Shown here: positions 8,812 through 17,722 of the stretch, piece after piece
Numbering within the stretch: position 1 is the stretch's first letter
How the letters are laid out: the number at the start of each line of letters is the position of its first letter
NCBI GenBank assembly: GCA_947469885.1
Contig: CANIQT010000031.1
Span: 1 to 39,954 of the forward strand
Direction: 5' to 3'
Length of the DNA: 39,954 nt
Source of the DNA: Bacteroidota bacterium
GTDB lineage: Bacteria; Bacteroidota; Bacteroidia; 2-12-FULL-35-15
The notes under the pieces: generated by a model
Databases searched by the model: none
What the model was told of the DNA's origin: nothing
The model's input: the letters and a program-made list of their open reading frames with translations, nothing else
Program-made: the position numbers and the translations under genes

Positions 8812-9771
8812 ATGAAAAAATTAATAGTCATATTATTTATCTTTCTGTTTTTTGCTGATGTAAAAGCTCAGCAGTTAGACCACTATACTCAGTTTACACT
8901 GAATGATTATGGGATGAACCCTGCTGTTGCAGGGAGTGCAAATAGTTTGGGATTTCTGGTCGGAAACAGAACTCAGTGGAGAGGATTTGAGGGGGAGCCC
9001 AATTCTGAATTTGCAAGCATTACTTATGCGCTCGGCAAAAAAGGATATAAAAAGTATTGGCATGGCGTAGGTGCCTTTGTGGAGCAAGATAAATTTGGAG
9101 TGTTTACCAATAAGGTGGCATATCTTTCTTATGCTATCCATTTAAAAATGTCGTCTAAGTACCGGGCAGGTTTTGGCATTGCCGCAGGAGTCAAAAGTGT
9201 TGCTTTGTCAAATATTGTTTACGACATGAACGATCCGGTTTTTTTCGATGGTTCTAATCGAAAAGTTATTGTTCCTGATATTATTCCAGGAATTTATCTT
9301 TACTCCAAAAGATTTTCATTGAGTATTTCTGTTCACAATGCTTATAAAAACACATTGTCATTTGGGGGCAAACAATTGGGTTCAGGTATTGATTTGCTTC
9401 CTACGGCTTACATATCTCTTACCCGTAAATTTATTTCTCATGGTTATAGTTTTATTACTATTCCTGCTCTTAACATTCAAACTAATTTCAGAAATGGTGT
9501 TCCATCCGTCAACTTTAACTTAATTACCTATTATAAAAAACGTGTTGGAGTTGGACTAAATTACCGTATGCACGATGCAGTATCAGCTATTTTGCAAGTT
9601 CGTATTTATAAAAACTTGATTGTGGGCATTGCTTACGACCTCACTGTTTCTCGCTTCCGTGCCGGAAAAGCCAACTCTGATGAAATCATGATTGGATACT
9701 CTCCTATAATGAGCGTAGAGGAATTGGAAAAACAACACGTAGCCGATTGCCCAAAGTTTGAAGTTTTTTAA
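8812..9771 (+). CDS. PorP/SprF family T9SS outer-membrane protein
   Basis: 319 residues with signal peptide MKKLIVILFIFLFFADVKAQ. The start of the mature chain, QLDHYTQFTLNDYGMNPAVAGS, is the family hallmark (YTQF..N....NPA.AG). Next come RTQWRGFEGEP and alternating beta strands of an outer-membrane barrel. PorP/SprF proteins bind or anchor T9SS cargo; paralogues next to type B sorting-domain proteins are thought to be their dedicated partners. The immediately upstream type B gene fits that pairing. It is probably translationally coupled, since there is only one base between stop and start. Confidence 0.92.
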   Translation: MKKLIVILFIFLFFADVKAQQLDHYTQFTLNDYGMNPAVAGSANSLGFLVGNRTQWRGFEGEPNSEFASITYALGKKGYKKYWHGVGAFVEQDKFGVFTNKVAYLSYAIHLKMSSKYRAGFGIAAGVKSVALSNIVYDMNDPVFFDGSNRKVIVPDIIPGIYLYSKRFSLSISVHNAYKNTLSFGGKQLGSGIDLLPTAYISLTRKFISHGYSFITIPALNIQTNFRNGVPSVNFNLITYYKKRVGVGLNYRMHDAVSAILQVRIYKNLIVGIAYDLTVSRFRAGKANSDEIMIGYSPIMSVEELEKQHVADCPKFEVF

Positions 9772-9780
9772 TAGTATTTC

Positions 9781-10494
9781 TTGAAAGAATTTTTTAAAAA
9801 ACTTTGGCGAATTTTATGGAAAACTGCTCTCTGGTTTTTCATCATCAGCATTTCTTCTGTCATTCTTTTTCGATGGATTCCAATACCTGTAACCCCTTTA
9901 ATGCTTATTCGCTGTGTGGAACAAAAGATGGATGAAAAAGAAATGAAACTAAAAAAGCATTGGGTGCCGCTCAAAGAAATTTCTCCTAACCTACAACTTG
10001 CCGTTGTTTGTTCCGAAGACCAAAACTTTATTAATCATTCCGGTTTCGATTTTGAAGCGATTGACAAAGCAATGGAGTTTAATAAAAAACATAAACGAAC
10101 CAGAGGAGCAAGTACGATCAGTCAGCAAACGGCAAAAAATGTTTTTTTATGGAGCGGCCGAAGCTGGATACGCAAAGGATTTGAAGTGTATTTCACTTTT
10201 CTGATAGAAACGTTTTGGAGCAAACAGCGCATCATGGAAGTATATTTGAATGTAATTGAAATGGGGGATGGAGTGTATGGAGCACAAGCTGCATCCACTA
10301 AATTTTTTCATAAAGATGCCAAGAAATTATCGCAAGGCGAATCGGCACTCATAGCTGCTGTGTTGCCTAATCCAAGAAAATTTTCTGCTGCCAAACCAAG
10401 CGGATATATTAGTAACCGGCAAGCCTGGATATTGAATCAAATGGCTATGTGGGGCTATGTTCTTAATTACGAAGAGAAAGAAGAAAAAAAATAA
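9781..10494 (+). CDS. mtgA: Monofunctional peptidoglycan transglycosylase (GT51)
   Basis: 237 residues. It polymerises lipid II into glycan strands and lacks a transpeptidase domain. One N-terminal span (WKTALWFFIISISSVILF) anchors it in the inner membrane. Catalytic motifs of GT51 are all there: SEDQNFINHSGFD (78-90, catalytic Glu79), RGASTISQQTAKNVFLW (108-124), and KQRIMEVYLNVIEMG with the second catalytic Glu. The length fits MtgA. The only start that keeps the membrane span is TTG at 9781. It lies 9 bp after the PorP/SprF gene and converges with the next gene. Confidence 0.94.
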   Translation: MKEFFKKLWRILWKTALWFFIISISSVILFRWIPIPVTPLMLIRCVEQKMDEKEMKLKKHWVPLKEISPNLQLAVVCSEDQNFINHSGFDFEAIDKAMEFNKKHKRTRGASTISQQTAKNVFLWSGRSWIRKGFEVYFTFLIETFWSKQRIMEVYLNVIEMGDGVYGAQAASTKFFHKDAKKLSQGESALIAAVLPNPRKFSAAKPSGYISNRQAWILNQMAMWGYVLNYEEKEEKK

Positions 10495-10503
10495 TTTTTG
10501 TTC

Positions 10504-11232
10504 TTAGAAAGGAAGAAAACCAATTCCAATTTTAAAATTAAAAAATTGTTGTGCCAACACATTATTTTGAACCTTATCAATCATTGTATTCTCAAATCCT
10601 CTGTCAGCATAAGATTTTTTGGAATTCCAAACCACAATAATACCTGCTCTGATACCATAATCAACCAATAGCTTGTCAAAAAATACGCGCTGTTTACCAA
10701 ACGATATTGCAGGTCCACCACCGTCCACAATAATAGTTTGCTCAGGATATTGTGTACTTGTTACAACCGGATTCCAATAACTCCCATTACTTAACTTTTT
10801 AGTATAGGCAGGTATTTTGATTGAACCTTTTGAATATTCCAATTCCCACTTGAAATATAAACCAAGCGGAGCAAATTTTTTTCTGTTAATAAATAATTTA
10901 AGACCCAATGTATAAGAAAACGAATTGCATTTTAAATATGGAACATCCTCAGAAAAGATAATTTGTGTATAATTACCTGCATTGTAATAGGTGCTAACTT
11001 TAAATGGGACATACATAAAAGTAAAACAAAGCGCGGAACGTTTGCCTGTCAAAAAATTCAATTCTGCGTTATGAGATATATTTATTTTAGATTTTGTTTC
11101 AGTGCCTGTTATTGAAGCAAAAAAAAAATTTTGATACGACAAAGAAAACCGTTTGCCCAAATAGCCTGGAACTTGTGCATTTAAAGCGAATGAGAAATAA
11201 CAAAAAATAAAAAATAAAAATGATTTTTTCAT
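10504..11232 (-). CDS. Secreted protein, probable small outer-membrane beta-barrel
   Basis: The start is placed at 11232, where MKKSFLFFIFCYFSFALNAQ gives a signal peptide; the upstream ATG at 11283 would add 17 residues before it. The 242-residue product is made of alternating amphipathic strands (RFSLSYQNFFFASITG, SALCFTFMYVPF, SYTLGLKLFINRK, LGLYFKWELEYSKG) and ends FNFKIGIGFLPF with an aromatic C-terminus, typical of outer-membrane barrels. No family recognised. It is the last gene of the minus-strand series that starts with icd, with 92 bp between it and the preceding gene. Confidence 0.65.
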   Translation of the reverse strand: MKKSFLFFIFCYFSFALNAQVPGYLGKRFSLSYQNFFFASITGTETKSKINISHNAELNFLTGKRSALCFTFMYVPFKVSTYYNAGNYTQIIFSEDVPYLKCNSFSYTLGLKLFINRKKFAPLGLYFKWELEYSKGSIKIPAYTKKLSNGSYWNPVVTSTQYPEQTIIVDGGGPAISFGKQRVFFDKLLVDYGIRAGIIVVWNSKKSYADRGFENTMIDKVQNNVLAQQFFNFKIGIGFLPF

Positions 11233-11324
11233 TAACCAAGAATCTATAAAAACAAATATAGAATTATTATGATTTATTGACATCTGATTTTAGAAAGCAA
11301 TTTGATCTGAAACTTTCCGATTCA

Positions 11325-11873
11325 TTAATTTTCTTCAATCACATCCAAAATTTTCTCCATTTTTTTATCATCAAAACTGCCAAAGGTGGCATATTTTATT
11401 TTTCCTGTTTTATCTAAAACAAAAAAATAGGGAACATCTTTTTTCTTAAAATCAAGTTCTTCTTTGTATGTTTTTTCACCTTCATAAAACAACAGGTAAG
11501 CATACAATTCTTTATCGGTAAGCGATTTTATTTTTTCTTTTGATGATTTACTAGCCAATTGATTGATGCCTGTGAACATGGGAACAAAAAATAAATTTAT
11601 ATCGTAACTGTAAGTGGGGTCGAACACATCCGCATCTTTTTTTGCAATAAATTTATTATACATCGGGTTAATCCATGTTTTCAAGTTGGTTTCTGCATCT
11701 TTGCTAAAAGCCATTCCCAGCAGTGTATATTTCCCTTTTGTGTCGTCTGGTAGGTTTACTTTTTTGCCATTATAATCTTCGCACACCATGGCAGGAAACA
11801 ACTTGCCTTCCACTCCATCAAAGGGTTTGAAAGAAAATAAGATGAATATAATTAGGAAAATTAATTTATTCAT
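11325..11873 (-). CDS. Thioredoxin-fold-like exported protein without CxxC
   Basis: 182 residues with a signal or membrane anchor (MNKLIFLIIFILFSFKPF). LFPAMVCEDYNGKKVNLPDD followed by GKYTLLGMAF resembles the first strands of AhpC/TlpA-like or ATP10-like folds. The late VPYFFVLDKTGKIKYATFGSFD is a typical thioredoxin-fold cis-Pro strand and hairpin. The CxxC pair expected after strand one is absent (AFSKDAET instead), so a dithiol redox role is unlikely. Function unknown. A 31-bp hairpin (11887-11917) lies in the 54-bp gap before it. Confidence 0.6.
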   Translation of the reverse strand: MNKLIFLIIFILFSFKPFDGVEGKLFPAMVCEDYNGKKVNLPDDTKGKYTLLGMAFSKDAETNLKTWINPMYNKFIAKKDADVFDPTYSYDINLFFVPMFTGINQLASKSSKEKIKSLTDKELYAYLLFYEGEKTYKEELDFKKKDVPYFFVLDKTGKIKYATFGSFDDKKMEKILDVIEEN

Positions 11874-11886
11874 TGGTTTAATTAAA

Positions 11887-11917
11887 CCTCCAAAGTGGCC
11901 TGGAGCCGCTTCGGAGG
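11887..11917. repeat. Intergenic stem-loop, CCTCC...GGAGG type
   Basis: CCTCC-A-AAG-T-GGC pairs with GCC-G-CTT-C-GGAGG around CTGGA, giving a 13-position stem with one mismatch and one wobble. There is no T-run, so it is not an intrinsic terminator. AACCTCC plus A-rich bases also appears near 31.93 kb and, reversed, at the left window edge, so it may belong to a dispersed palindrome family. Confidence 0.5.
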
Positions 11918-11927
11918 GAAGGTTACA

Positions 11928-12197
11928 TTACTTTAATACTTCAGGTAATTTATCTTTGGTTAGTTCGCTCCCGGCTATTTTAAGCAAGAACACGGCTTTT
12001 CCGTTTTCGAAATCGTGTTGCATTTCGGTTTTCAAAACATCCATCAGCAAATGGTATTCCCCAAATAATTGAGTACTCAATCCGTTTACTTCTACCCGAA
12101 TATTTTTGTTTTGTTTTACCCGTTGAATAAAGTCAATTACTTTTTGTTCGTAACCATCAGTGAGGACATACATGCTTATTTCAACGGTGGCAATCAT
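11928..12197 (-). CDS. YkoF / MTH1187-like small protein
   Basis: 89 residues with no signal peptide. MIATVEISMYVLTDGYEQKVIDFIQRVKQ, NIRVEVNGLSTQLFGEYHLLMDVL and GKAVFLLKIAG match the pattern of the YkoF-like / MTH1187 ferredoxin-fold family (MIA.VEISMYPL...Y......I..L......V..NGMST.IFGEYD). Some members bind thiamine or related pyrimidines, but no thiamine gene is near. It starts one base after the cyclophilin stop, so the two are surely co-transcribed. Confidence 0.65.
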   Translation of the reverse strand: MIATVEISMYVLTDGYEQKVIDFIQRVKQNKNIRVEVNGLSTQLFGEYHLLMDVLKTEMQHDFENGKAVFLLKIAGSELTKDKLPEVLK

Positions 12198-12198
12198 T

Positions 12199-12804
12199 TT
12201 ATTTATTTAATTCGGCAAATACTTTATCTGCTTTGAATTTTTTTGCTGGTCGGCCCACGCGGATAATTTTAATGTGAATCATCACATCGTCTTTTACAAT
12301 TGCATTCACCACTTCTTGCCCAAGAACCACATGACCAAAAATGGAATGTTTCTGATTTAACCATGAAGTTGTAACATGGGTAATAAAAAACTGACTTGAA
12401 TTTGTATTGGGTCCTGAATTTGCCATCGCTAAAATTCCCGGACCGGTAAAATTCAATTCTGGATTAAATTCATCCTTAAAAGCATACCCTGTTCCTCCAA
12501 CACCTGTGCCTAAAGGGTCTCCGCCTTGAATCATAAAATTAGGAATAACGCGATGAAATTTTAATCCATCATAAAAAGGAACTCCTTCGGCTTTTGCTGA
12601 GTTTTTTATTTTCCCTTCTGCAAGCCCTACAAAATTGGCAACTGTCAACGGTTCTTTTTCCATTTCGAGTTTCAATAAAATTTTTCCTTTGCTGGTTTCA
12701 ATTTCAGCATACATTCCTTTCGGAAGTTTTGGTGCCTTGTCTTTTGCTGATATACTGCCAAATGCAAAGATTACTAGTGTGAGTGATAAAATTATTTTTT
12801 TCAT
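12199..12804 (-). CDS. Secreted cyclophilin-type peptidyl-prolyl isomerase
   Basis: 201 residues with signal peptide MKKIILSLTLVIFAFGSISA, so it acts in the periplasm (lipidation not seen). The cyclophilin core is intact: YAEIETSKGKILLKLE, the active-site FHRVIPNFMIQGGDPLGTG (conserved Arg, Phe, Met, Gln), LAMANSGPNTNSSQFFIT and HSIFGHVVLG. It catalyses cis-trans isomerisation of X-Pro bonds during folding of exported proteins. It lies 60 bp after the DUF3078 gene and is followed at once by the YkoF-like gene. Confidence 0.92.
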   Translation of the reverse strand: MKKIILSLTLVIFAFGSISAKDKAPKLPKGMYAEIETSKGKILLKLEMEKEPLTVANFVGLAEGKIKNSAKAEGVPFYDGLKFHRVIPNFMIQGGDPLGTGVGGTGYAFKDEFNPELNFTGPGILAMANSGPNTNSSQFFITHVTTSWLNQKHSIFGHVVLGQEVVNAIVKDDVMIHIKIIRVGRPAKKFKADKVFAELNK

Positions 12805-12864
12805 TTTTTTAGATTTTTGTTTGTGTAAATTTATGATTATTTTGATGATACTATTTCTATAATA

Positions 12865-13815
12865 TTAAAACTTGTAAGCTAGTCCGATAGCAAGTACCTC
12901 TTTAAATTGCAATCTCGGACCAGTTCCCATCACTTCCACCCCATTTTCCATTCGTTTTACCGGAACAGGAATATTGTGATCGTAAATCATGTTTGTTGAA
13001 ATATTTGCTGAAAGCAATTTATTTACTTTCATAGAAAGAATATTTTCCCAATTCACCACTATGTTTTGAGGGTCTTTCAGGTAATTACTAAACAATTCGA
13101 GTTTTGTTGCAAAGTTTACATTTTTAAAAATATCCTTTTTAAAAGTAAATTTTATATATCCTCCAAACTGATTGAGAACCATTTCGCCGGACTTGATAGG
13201 ACCATAAACACCATTCACTGTGTCATATTTTGCAGCAGTAACCCCATAAGCTCCTGCATCTGCTAACTTTTGGTCGTTAACAAAAGTGGTTTTAGAAGTT
13301 AATGGCGAAATAAACAATGACAGGGAATTATCTTTTGTTTTATAATCTAATCCCAAGGCTCCTAATAAATAACCAGGAGCCATGAAATGGGAAATAACTA
13401 CCGAGTCGTTCGGGTAGTTATAACCGTCAGCAAACTGAGATTTGAAACTTACCAAAGCCGAATAATACCAATGATCGAGAAAGGCATAGCGACCAAACTT
13501 GGACGAAAAATCAATCTTATCATCGTTTTTTCGCAAAGGAGCAACACCGCTCTGAAGCATGCCATAAGTCAAATCGAGCGAATTATCCCAAGTTGTTTTA
13601 TCTTTTTTGTAGTTCGAAAACAATGTAAGAATAGCACCAACTGAAATAGAATTCTCTCCACCGGCAGCCCAGTTAGTAAAACTTGCCTGCCCAAAATTCA
13701 ATCCGGCTAATCCTCCTTTTGTCCAATGTTTGGCAGGTTTGGCAGTATCTGCAGTTTGCGCTGAAGATGCAATAGAAACAAATAATATAGAAATAACTAC
13801 TAAACTCTTTTTCAT
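12865..13815 (-). CDS. DUF3078 outer-membrane-type protein
   Basis: 316 residues with signal peptide MKKSLVVISILFVSIASSAQ. HWTKGGLAGLNFGQASFTNWAAGGENSIS is the standard opening of DUF3078 proteins in Bacteroidota, followed by barrel-like strands (TTWDNSLDLTYGM, FSSKFGRYAFLDHWYYSALVSFKSQF, GGYIKFTFKKDI) and a terminal LAIGLAYKF with C-terminal Phe. It is probably an outer-membrane barrel; no specific role is known. It starts 5 bp after mscL, so it shares its transcript with icd and mscL. Confidence 0.85.
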   Translation of the reverse strand: MKKSLVVISILFVSIASSAQTADTAKPAKHWTKGGLAGLNFGQASFTNWAAGGENSISVGAILTLFSNYKKDKTTWDNSLDLTYGMLQSGVAPLRKNDDKIDFSSKFGRYAFLDHWYYSALVSFKSQFADGYNYPNDSVVISHFMAPGYLLGALGLDYKTKDNSLSLFISPLTSKTTFVNDQKLADAGAYGVTAAKYDTVNGVYGPIKSGEMVLNQFGGYIKFTFKKDIFKNVNFATKLELFSNYLKDPQNIVVNWENILSMKVNKLLSANISTNMIYDHNIPVPVKRMENGVEVMGTGPRLQFKEVLAIGLAYKF

Positions 13816-13820
13816 ATTTT

Positions 13821-14207
13821 TTATTGTTGTTTCTTTAATAAATCACGGATTTCTGAAAGCAACTGTTCCTGAGATGGACCAGCAGGTGGCGGTAGTGCCA
13901 CTGCTTCCTCTCTCTTTTTTGATTTGTTAATACCTTTTATTATCAGAAACAAAACGATTGCTACAATAATAAAATTGATGACTGCAGCAAGAAACACTCC
14001 ATACTTAACAGTACCAAAAGCAGTTAGTTCCTGAATATTTGAAAGATGTGCCGCTTGCAGTGCAGGATTTAAAATAATAGGTGTTATAACATCTGCAATA
14101 AGTGAATCTACAATTTTGCCAAATGCAGCACCTATTACTACACCAATTGCTAAGTCAATTACATTTCCTTTTAAAGCAAATGTTTTAAATTCTGAAATCA
14201 TTCCCAT
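13821..14207 (-). CDS. mscL: Large-conductance mechanosensitive channel MscL
   Basis: 128 residues, normal for MscL. The N-terminal EFKTFALKGNVIDLAIGVVIGAAFGKIVDSLIADVITP holds the amphipathic helix and gate-lining TM1. TM2 is KYGVFLAAVINFIIVAIVLFLIIKG. The C-terminal helix (EEQLLSEIRDLL-type: SQEQLLSEIRDLLKKQQ) closes the pentamer. It opens under membrane tension to release solutes on hypo-osmotic shock. It lies 9 bp after icd and 5 bp before the DUF3078 gene. Confidence 0.96.
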   Translation of the reverse strand: MGMISEFKTFALKGNVIDLAIGVVIGAAFGKIVDSLIADVITPIILNPALQAAHLSNIQELTAFGTVKYGVFLAAVINFIIVAIVLFLIIKGINKSKKREEAVALPPPAGPSQEQLLSEIRDLLKKQQ

Positions 14208-14216
14208 AGTTTTTAT

Positions 14217-15449
14217 TTATTTATTAAGTTTAGTTTTAAGATTAGTATCCAAAGCGGCTAAAAACTCTTCGGTATATAAGTAATGTTCTCCATGATTTAC
14301 TTTGTTACCATAAATACAAACGGCCAAATCTTTTGTCATTTTACCTGATTCAACAGTTTCTACACACACCTGCTCCAAAGCAGTACAAAAATTAATCAAC
14401 TCCTTATTGTTGTCCAATTTCCCTCTGAAAGCCAATCCTCTTGTCCATGCAAAAATTGATGCAATTGGATTAGTAGAAGTTGGTTTTCCGTTCTGATGGT
14501 CGCGATAGTGGCGGGTTACAGTACCATGAGCTGCTTCTGCCTCCATTGTTTTTCCGTCAGGGGTAACTAAAACAGATGTCATCAAACCCAACGAACCAAA
14601 GCCTTGCGCAACAGTATCACTCTGCACATCTCCATCATAATTTTTACAAGCCCAAACAAAATTTCCATTCCATTTTAATGCAGATGCCACCATGTCGTCA
14701 ATTAAACGATGTTCGTAAACAATGCCTGCAGCATCAAATTTTGCTTTGTAATCTGCTTGAAATATTTCTTCAAAAATATCTTTGAAACGACCATCGTATT
14801 TTTTCAGAATCGTATTTTTTGTTGACAAATATAATGGCCAGCCTTTGCTCAATGCCATATTGAAACAGCTGTGTGCAAAGCCTTTTATTGATTCATCGGT
14901 ATTGTACATTGTCAATGCCACACCATCACCTTTGAAATTAAACACTTCAAATGATTGTGCAGGGCTTCCATCTTCGGGAGTAAACATTACCGTTAATTTC
15001 CCTTTTCCTTTTGTTACAAAATCAGTTGCACGATACTGGTCACCAAAAGCATGACGACCAATGCAAATAGGCGCTGTCCAGTTAGGAACCAAACGAGGAA
15101 CGTTTTTACAAACAATCGGCTCGCGAAAAACAGTTCCATCCAAAATATTACGGATAGTACCGTTTGGTGATTTCCACATTTGTTTCAATTTGAATTCTTT
15201 TACACGTTCTTCGTCAGGCGTAATGGTGGCACATTTAATACCTACATTGTATTTTTTAATTGCTTCGGCTGAGTCAATGGTTACTTGATCATTGGTCTCA
15301 TCGCGATATTCCACACCAAGGTCGAAATATTTAATATCCACATCAAGATATGGCAATATCAATTTATCTTTAATAAATTTCCAGATAATGCGGGTCATTT
15401 CATCGCCATCCAGTTCCACCACAGGGTTTGCTACTTTAATTTTGTTCAT
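14217..15449 (-). CDS. icd: NADP-dependent isocitrate dehydrogenase, eukaryote-like type
   Basis: 410 residues. It oxidises isocitrate to 2-oxoglutarate and CO2 with NADP+ in the TCA cycle. The sequence belongs to the homodimeric subfamily shared with eukaryotic IDH1/IDH2: [50 protein letters not shown] (substrate-binding SPNGTIRN), [23 protein letters not shown] and [13 protein letters not shown] (NADP-binding). The active-site Ser, Asn, Arg, Tyr and Asp residues are in place. It is first in a minus-strand series and has a good Bacteroidota promoter at 15487-15516. Confidence 0.97.
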   Translation of the reverse strand: MNKIKVANPVVELDGDEMTRIIWKFIKDKLILPYLDVDIKYFDLGVEYRDETNDQVTIDSAEAIKKYNVGIKCATITPDEERVKEFKLKQMWKSPNGTIRNILDGTVFREPIVCKNVPRLVPNWTAPICIGRHAFGDQYRATDFVTKGKGKLTVMFTPEDGSPAQSFEVFNFKGDGVALTMYNTDESIKGFAHSCFNMALSKGWPLYLSTKNTILKKYDGRFKDIFEEIFQADYKAKFDAAGIVYEHRLIDDMVASALKWNGNFVWACKNYDGDVQSDTVAQGFGSLGLMTSVLVTPDGKTMEAEAAHGTVTRHYRDHQNGKPTSTNPIASIFAWTRGLAFRGKLDNNKELINFCTALEQVCVETVESGKMTKDLAVCIYGNKVNHGEHYLYTEEFLAALDTNLKTKLNK

Positions 15450-15486
15450 TGTTTTGTTTTTTAATTATTATTTATTTTTGGGAGTG

Positions 15487-15516
15487 CAAATATAGTTTAA
15501 TTTGAAGATTTAGCAA
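15487..15516 (-). promoter_or_regulatory. Promoter of icd and its downstream genes
   Basis: On the minus strand TTG (15514-15516), 19 bases, then TATATTTG (15487-15494), followed by C. This matches the Bacteroidota housekeeping consensus TTTG - N19 - TAnnTTTG apart from the first T of the -33 box. The leader to the icd ATG would be ~30 nt. Confidence 0.6.
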
Positions 15517-15576
15517 TTTGAAGATTTGAAAATTCTTCCGTTGGATAAACTGTGTCAAATTAAAATTTTTTGTTGG

Positions 15577-15660
15577 CAACTTTGAGTTAATATGTAGCAA
15601 CTATTAGTTAATATGCGACAACTTTGAGTTGATATGTAGCAACTATTAGCTAAAAGATAG
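15577..15660. repeat. Four 21-bp tandem repeats
   Basis: Four units of exactly 21 bp start at 15577, 15598, 15619 and 15640, each beginning CAACT and mostly ending ATATG(T/C)(A/G). Units 1 and 3 (CAACTTTGAGTT...) and units 2 and 4 (CAACTATTAGTT...) resemble each other, so the higher-order unit is 42 bp. The block sits in the 428-bp gap between icd and the TPR gene. The rest of this gap is A/T-rich, with a possible -7 box TATTTTTG at 15834-15841 for the TPR gene and nothing else recognisable. Confidence 0.75.
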
Positions 15661-15877
15661 CATCTTTCGGTTTTGGGAATCTGCATTGTGTTGTAAATAA
15701 CTGATTTTCAACAATTACATTTTTAGAAAATGACAAAACCACCAAAACACAATAAAGTTAAGTTGCTTTCATCTACTTAATAATATTCGATTAAACCTTT
15801 TACAAGTGGGTGAGTCTTATCAATAAAATAAACTATTTTTGCCCAAATAAATTAAATCACCTTAATTTACTAATAAT

Positions 15878-16480
15878 ATGAAAAATAAAATCAGGTTATT
15901 TATTATTGCTTCTTTATTTTCAATAGTTGCAATAGCACAGGACAATGCTGAAACCGCATTCTCAAAAAGTTATTCGTTTGAATACGATACCCAATATGCA
16001 AAAGCAATAGAATCATTACTTGCGCTCAAATCCGATTCATACGAAGTTAATTTCCGTTTGGGCTGGTTGGAATATTTGAGCAAAGATTACATTAGTTCCG
16101 AAAAATATTATAAAAAAGCCATCGAATTAGAGCCCGGCTCTATCGAAGCTCGATTCGGACAAGTATTGCCATTAGCTGCTTTGGGCAATATGAACAATGT
16201 GCTTACCATCTATTTTGATATACTAAAACTCGACCCAGGCAACTCCATTGCCAATTATCGGATTGCTTATATATATTATAGCAAAAAAGACTTTGCCAAC
16301 GCAACCACCTATTTTTTAAAAGTTTTAAAAGCATACCCTTTTGATTATGATAGTAATTTATTAGCCGGAAAAATAATGCTAGACCAAGGGAAAAAACCGG
16401 AGGCAAAAAAATATTTCCTCAAAGCCCTCGAATACAACCCTCAGTCGGAAGAAGTGAAAACTGCACTTAAAAAAGTATAA
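15878..16480 (+). CDS. Exported TPR protein
   Basis: 200 residues with signal peptide MKNKIRLFIIASLFSIVAIAQ. At least four TPR motifs follow (e.g. EVNFRLGWLEYLSKDYISSEKYYKKAIELEP, SIANYRIAYIYYSKKDFANATTYFLKVL, SNLLAGKIMLDQGKKPEAKKYFLKALEYNP, seen in consecutive ~34-residue units). It is likely a periplasmic scaffold. TATTTTTG at 15834-15841 may be its -7 box. The LytTR regulator starts 9 bp after its stop, so this gene probably opens the long 15.9-27.4 kb block. Confidence 0.82.
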   Translation: MKNKIRLFIIASLFSIVAIAQDNAETAFSKSYSFEYDTQYAKAIESLLALKSDSYEVNFRLGWLEYLSKDYISSEKYYKKAIELEPGSIEARFGQVLPLAALGNMNNVLTIYFDILKLDPGNSIANYRIAYIYYSKKDFANATTYFLKVLKAYPFDYDSNLLAGKIMLDQGKKPEAKKYFLKALEYNPQSEEVKTALKKV

Positions 16481-16489
16481 TCACAATTG

Positions 16490-17179
16490 ATGAATTGTAT
16501 TATAATTGATGATAATAAAATGGCACGCACCGTGCTCAAACATTTTGTGCGTGAAATTGAATTCCTGAATTTTGTTGGAGAATGCGAAAACGTGTTGCAG
16601 GCAACTACTATTTTAAGTAAAGAAAAAGTGGACCTGTTGCTGTTAGATGTAGAGATGCCAAAAATGAGCGGAATAGATTTTCTAAAATCACTCACCCATC
16701 ATCCGCTTGCGATTCTTATTACTGCCAATTCAGATTATGCTGTGGAAGCGTTTGAATGCAATGTGGTTGATTTTATAGTAAAACCTGTAAAAGAAGAACG
16801 CTTTCTGAAAGCAATATTTAGAGCAAAAGAAATTTTCGATAGCAATACAAAACCACTAGAGCACGACAAAGAATATTTTTTTATTCGCGAAAAAGGAGTT
16901 TCCAACAAACTATTAATTGCAGATATTTTATTTATTCAAGCCTTAGGCGATTACATTACTATTCATACTGCTGATAAAAAATCTACCATTCATTACACCC
17001 TTAGTGCAATAGAAAAAGAATTGCCCGCTTCCAAGTTTCTTCGTGTTCACCGTTCCTACCTTATTGCATTGGACAAAGTGGATAAAGTTGAAGAAGGCAC
17101 TGCTTATATCAACCAACAGCCTATCCCTATAGGTGATGCACAACGTTCTGATTTGATGAAGCGATTGAATTTGTTGTAA
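16490..17179 (+). CDS. LytTR response regulator
   Basis: 229 residues; start set at ATG 16490, as the TTG three bases earlier is less likely. A receiver domain spans residues 1-115, with acidic pair Asp7-Asp8 and phospho-acceptor Asp53 in LLLLDVEMPKMSG, and the conserved Lys in DFIVKPV. A LytTR DNA-binding domain spans ~125-229: LIADILFIQALGDYITIHT, KFLRVHRSYLIALDKVDKV. Such regulators are usually phosphorylated by a histidine kinase and bind paired direct repeats. It is followed by two receiver-only genes and a hybrid kinase. A second LytTR regulator lies at the far end of the block. Confidence 0.93.
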   Translation: MNCIIIDDNKMARTVLKHFVREIEFLNFVGECENVLQATTILSKEKVDLLLLDVEMPKMSGIDFLKSLTHHPLAILITANSDYAVEAFECNVVDFIVKPVKEERFLKAIFRAKEIFDSNTKPLEHDKEYFFIREKGVSNKLLIADILFIQALGDYITIHTADKKSTIHYTLSAIEKELPASKFLRVHRSYLIALDKVDKVEEGTAYINQQPIPIGDAQRSDLMKRLNLL

Positions 17180-17311
17180 ATTACTACCTTTTATTATTTC
17201 CTTTTCAGCCATTCTTTTTGCCTTTTCAACGAAAAATTGAATAAATACATTCAAACATATTCTACTTTTACATCAGCAAACAAATATTAATTATTCTAAA
17301 AATATAACATT

Positions 17312-17683
17312 ATGAACATACTTTTAATAGACGATGATTTGATGATTCACAAAGTACTAAATCATTCACTTATTGCTTTAGGACATAAAATAATTTCTGC
17401 AACTAACGGACAAAAAGCATTGGATTATTTAAAACTGGAAAGAGACATTGATATTATTATTTGCGATATGATTATGCCACAAGTAACCGGTCCTGAGTTT
17501 ATAAGTCATCTCAAAGAATATTATTCTAAATGGATGCCGGTTATTATTATAATTTCATCACTTGAACAGGGAAATGAAATACTGAATAACACAGGATTAA
17601 AATTCAATTACTTTATTCAGAAACCTTTTGAAATTTCTGATTTAACAGGAATAATAGAACATATAGAAAAGTCAAAAAAATAA
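17312..17683 (+). CDS. Stand-alone receiver domain protein
   Basis: 123 residues, just one CheY-like domain: Asp7-Asp9 acidic cluster, phospho-acceptor Asp52 in IIICDMIMPQVTG, and conserved Lys104 in YFIQKPF. No output domain, so it may relay phosphate between the hybrid kinase (which ends in an Hpt domain) and another regulator. The 132-bp gap before it holds TTG (17237-17239) and, 23 bases later, TACTTTTA (17263-17270), a weak promoter candidate that could start a second transcript here. Confidence 0.9.
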   Translation: MNILLIDDDLMIHKVLNHSLIALGHKIISATNGQKALDYLKLERDIDIIICDMIMPQVTGPEFISHLKEYYSKWMPVIIIISSLEQGNEILNNTGLKFNYFIQKPFEISDLTGIIEHIEKSKK

Positions 17684-17722
17684 ACAGATCACTTATTAGT
17701 TATTAATTAAAATCCTAAACAG

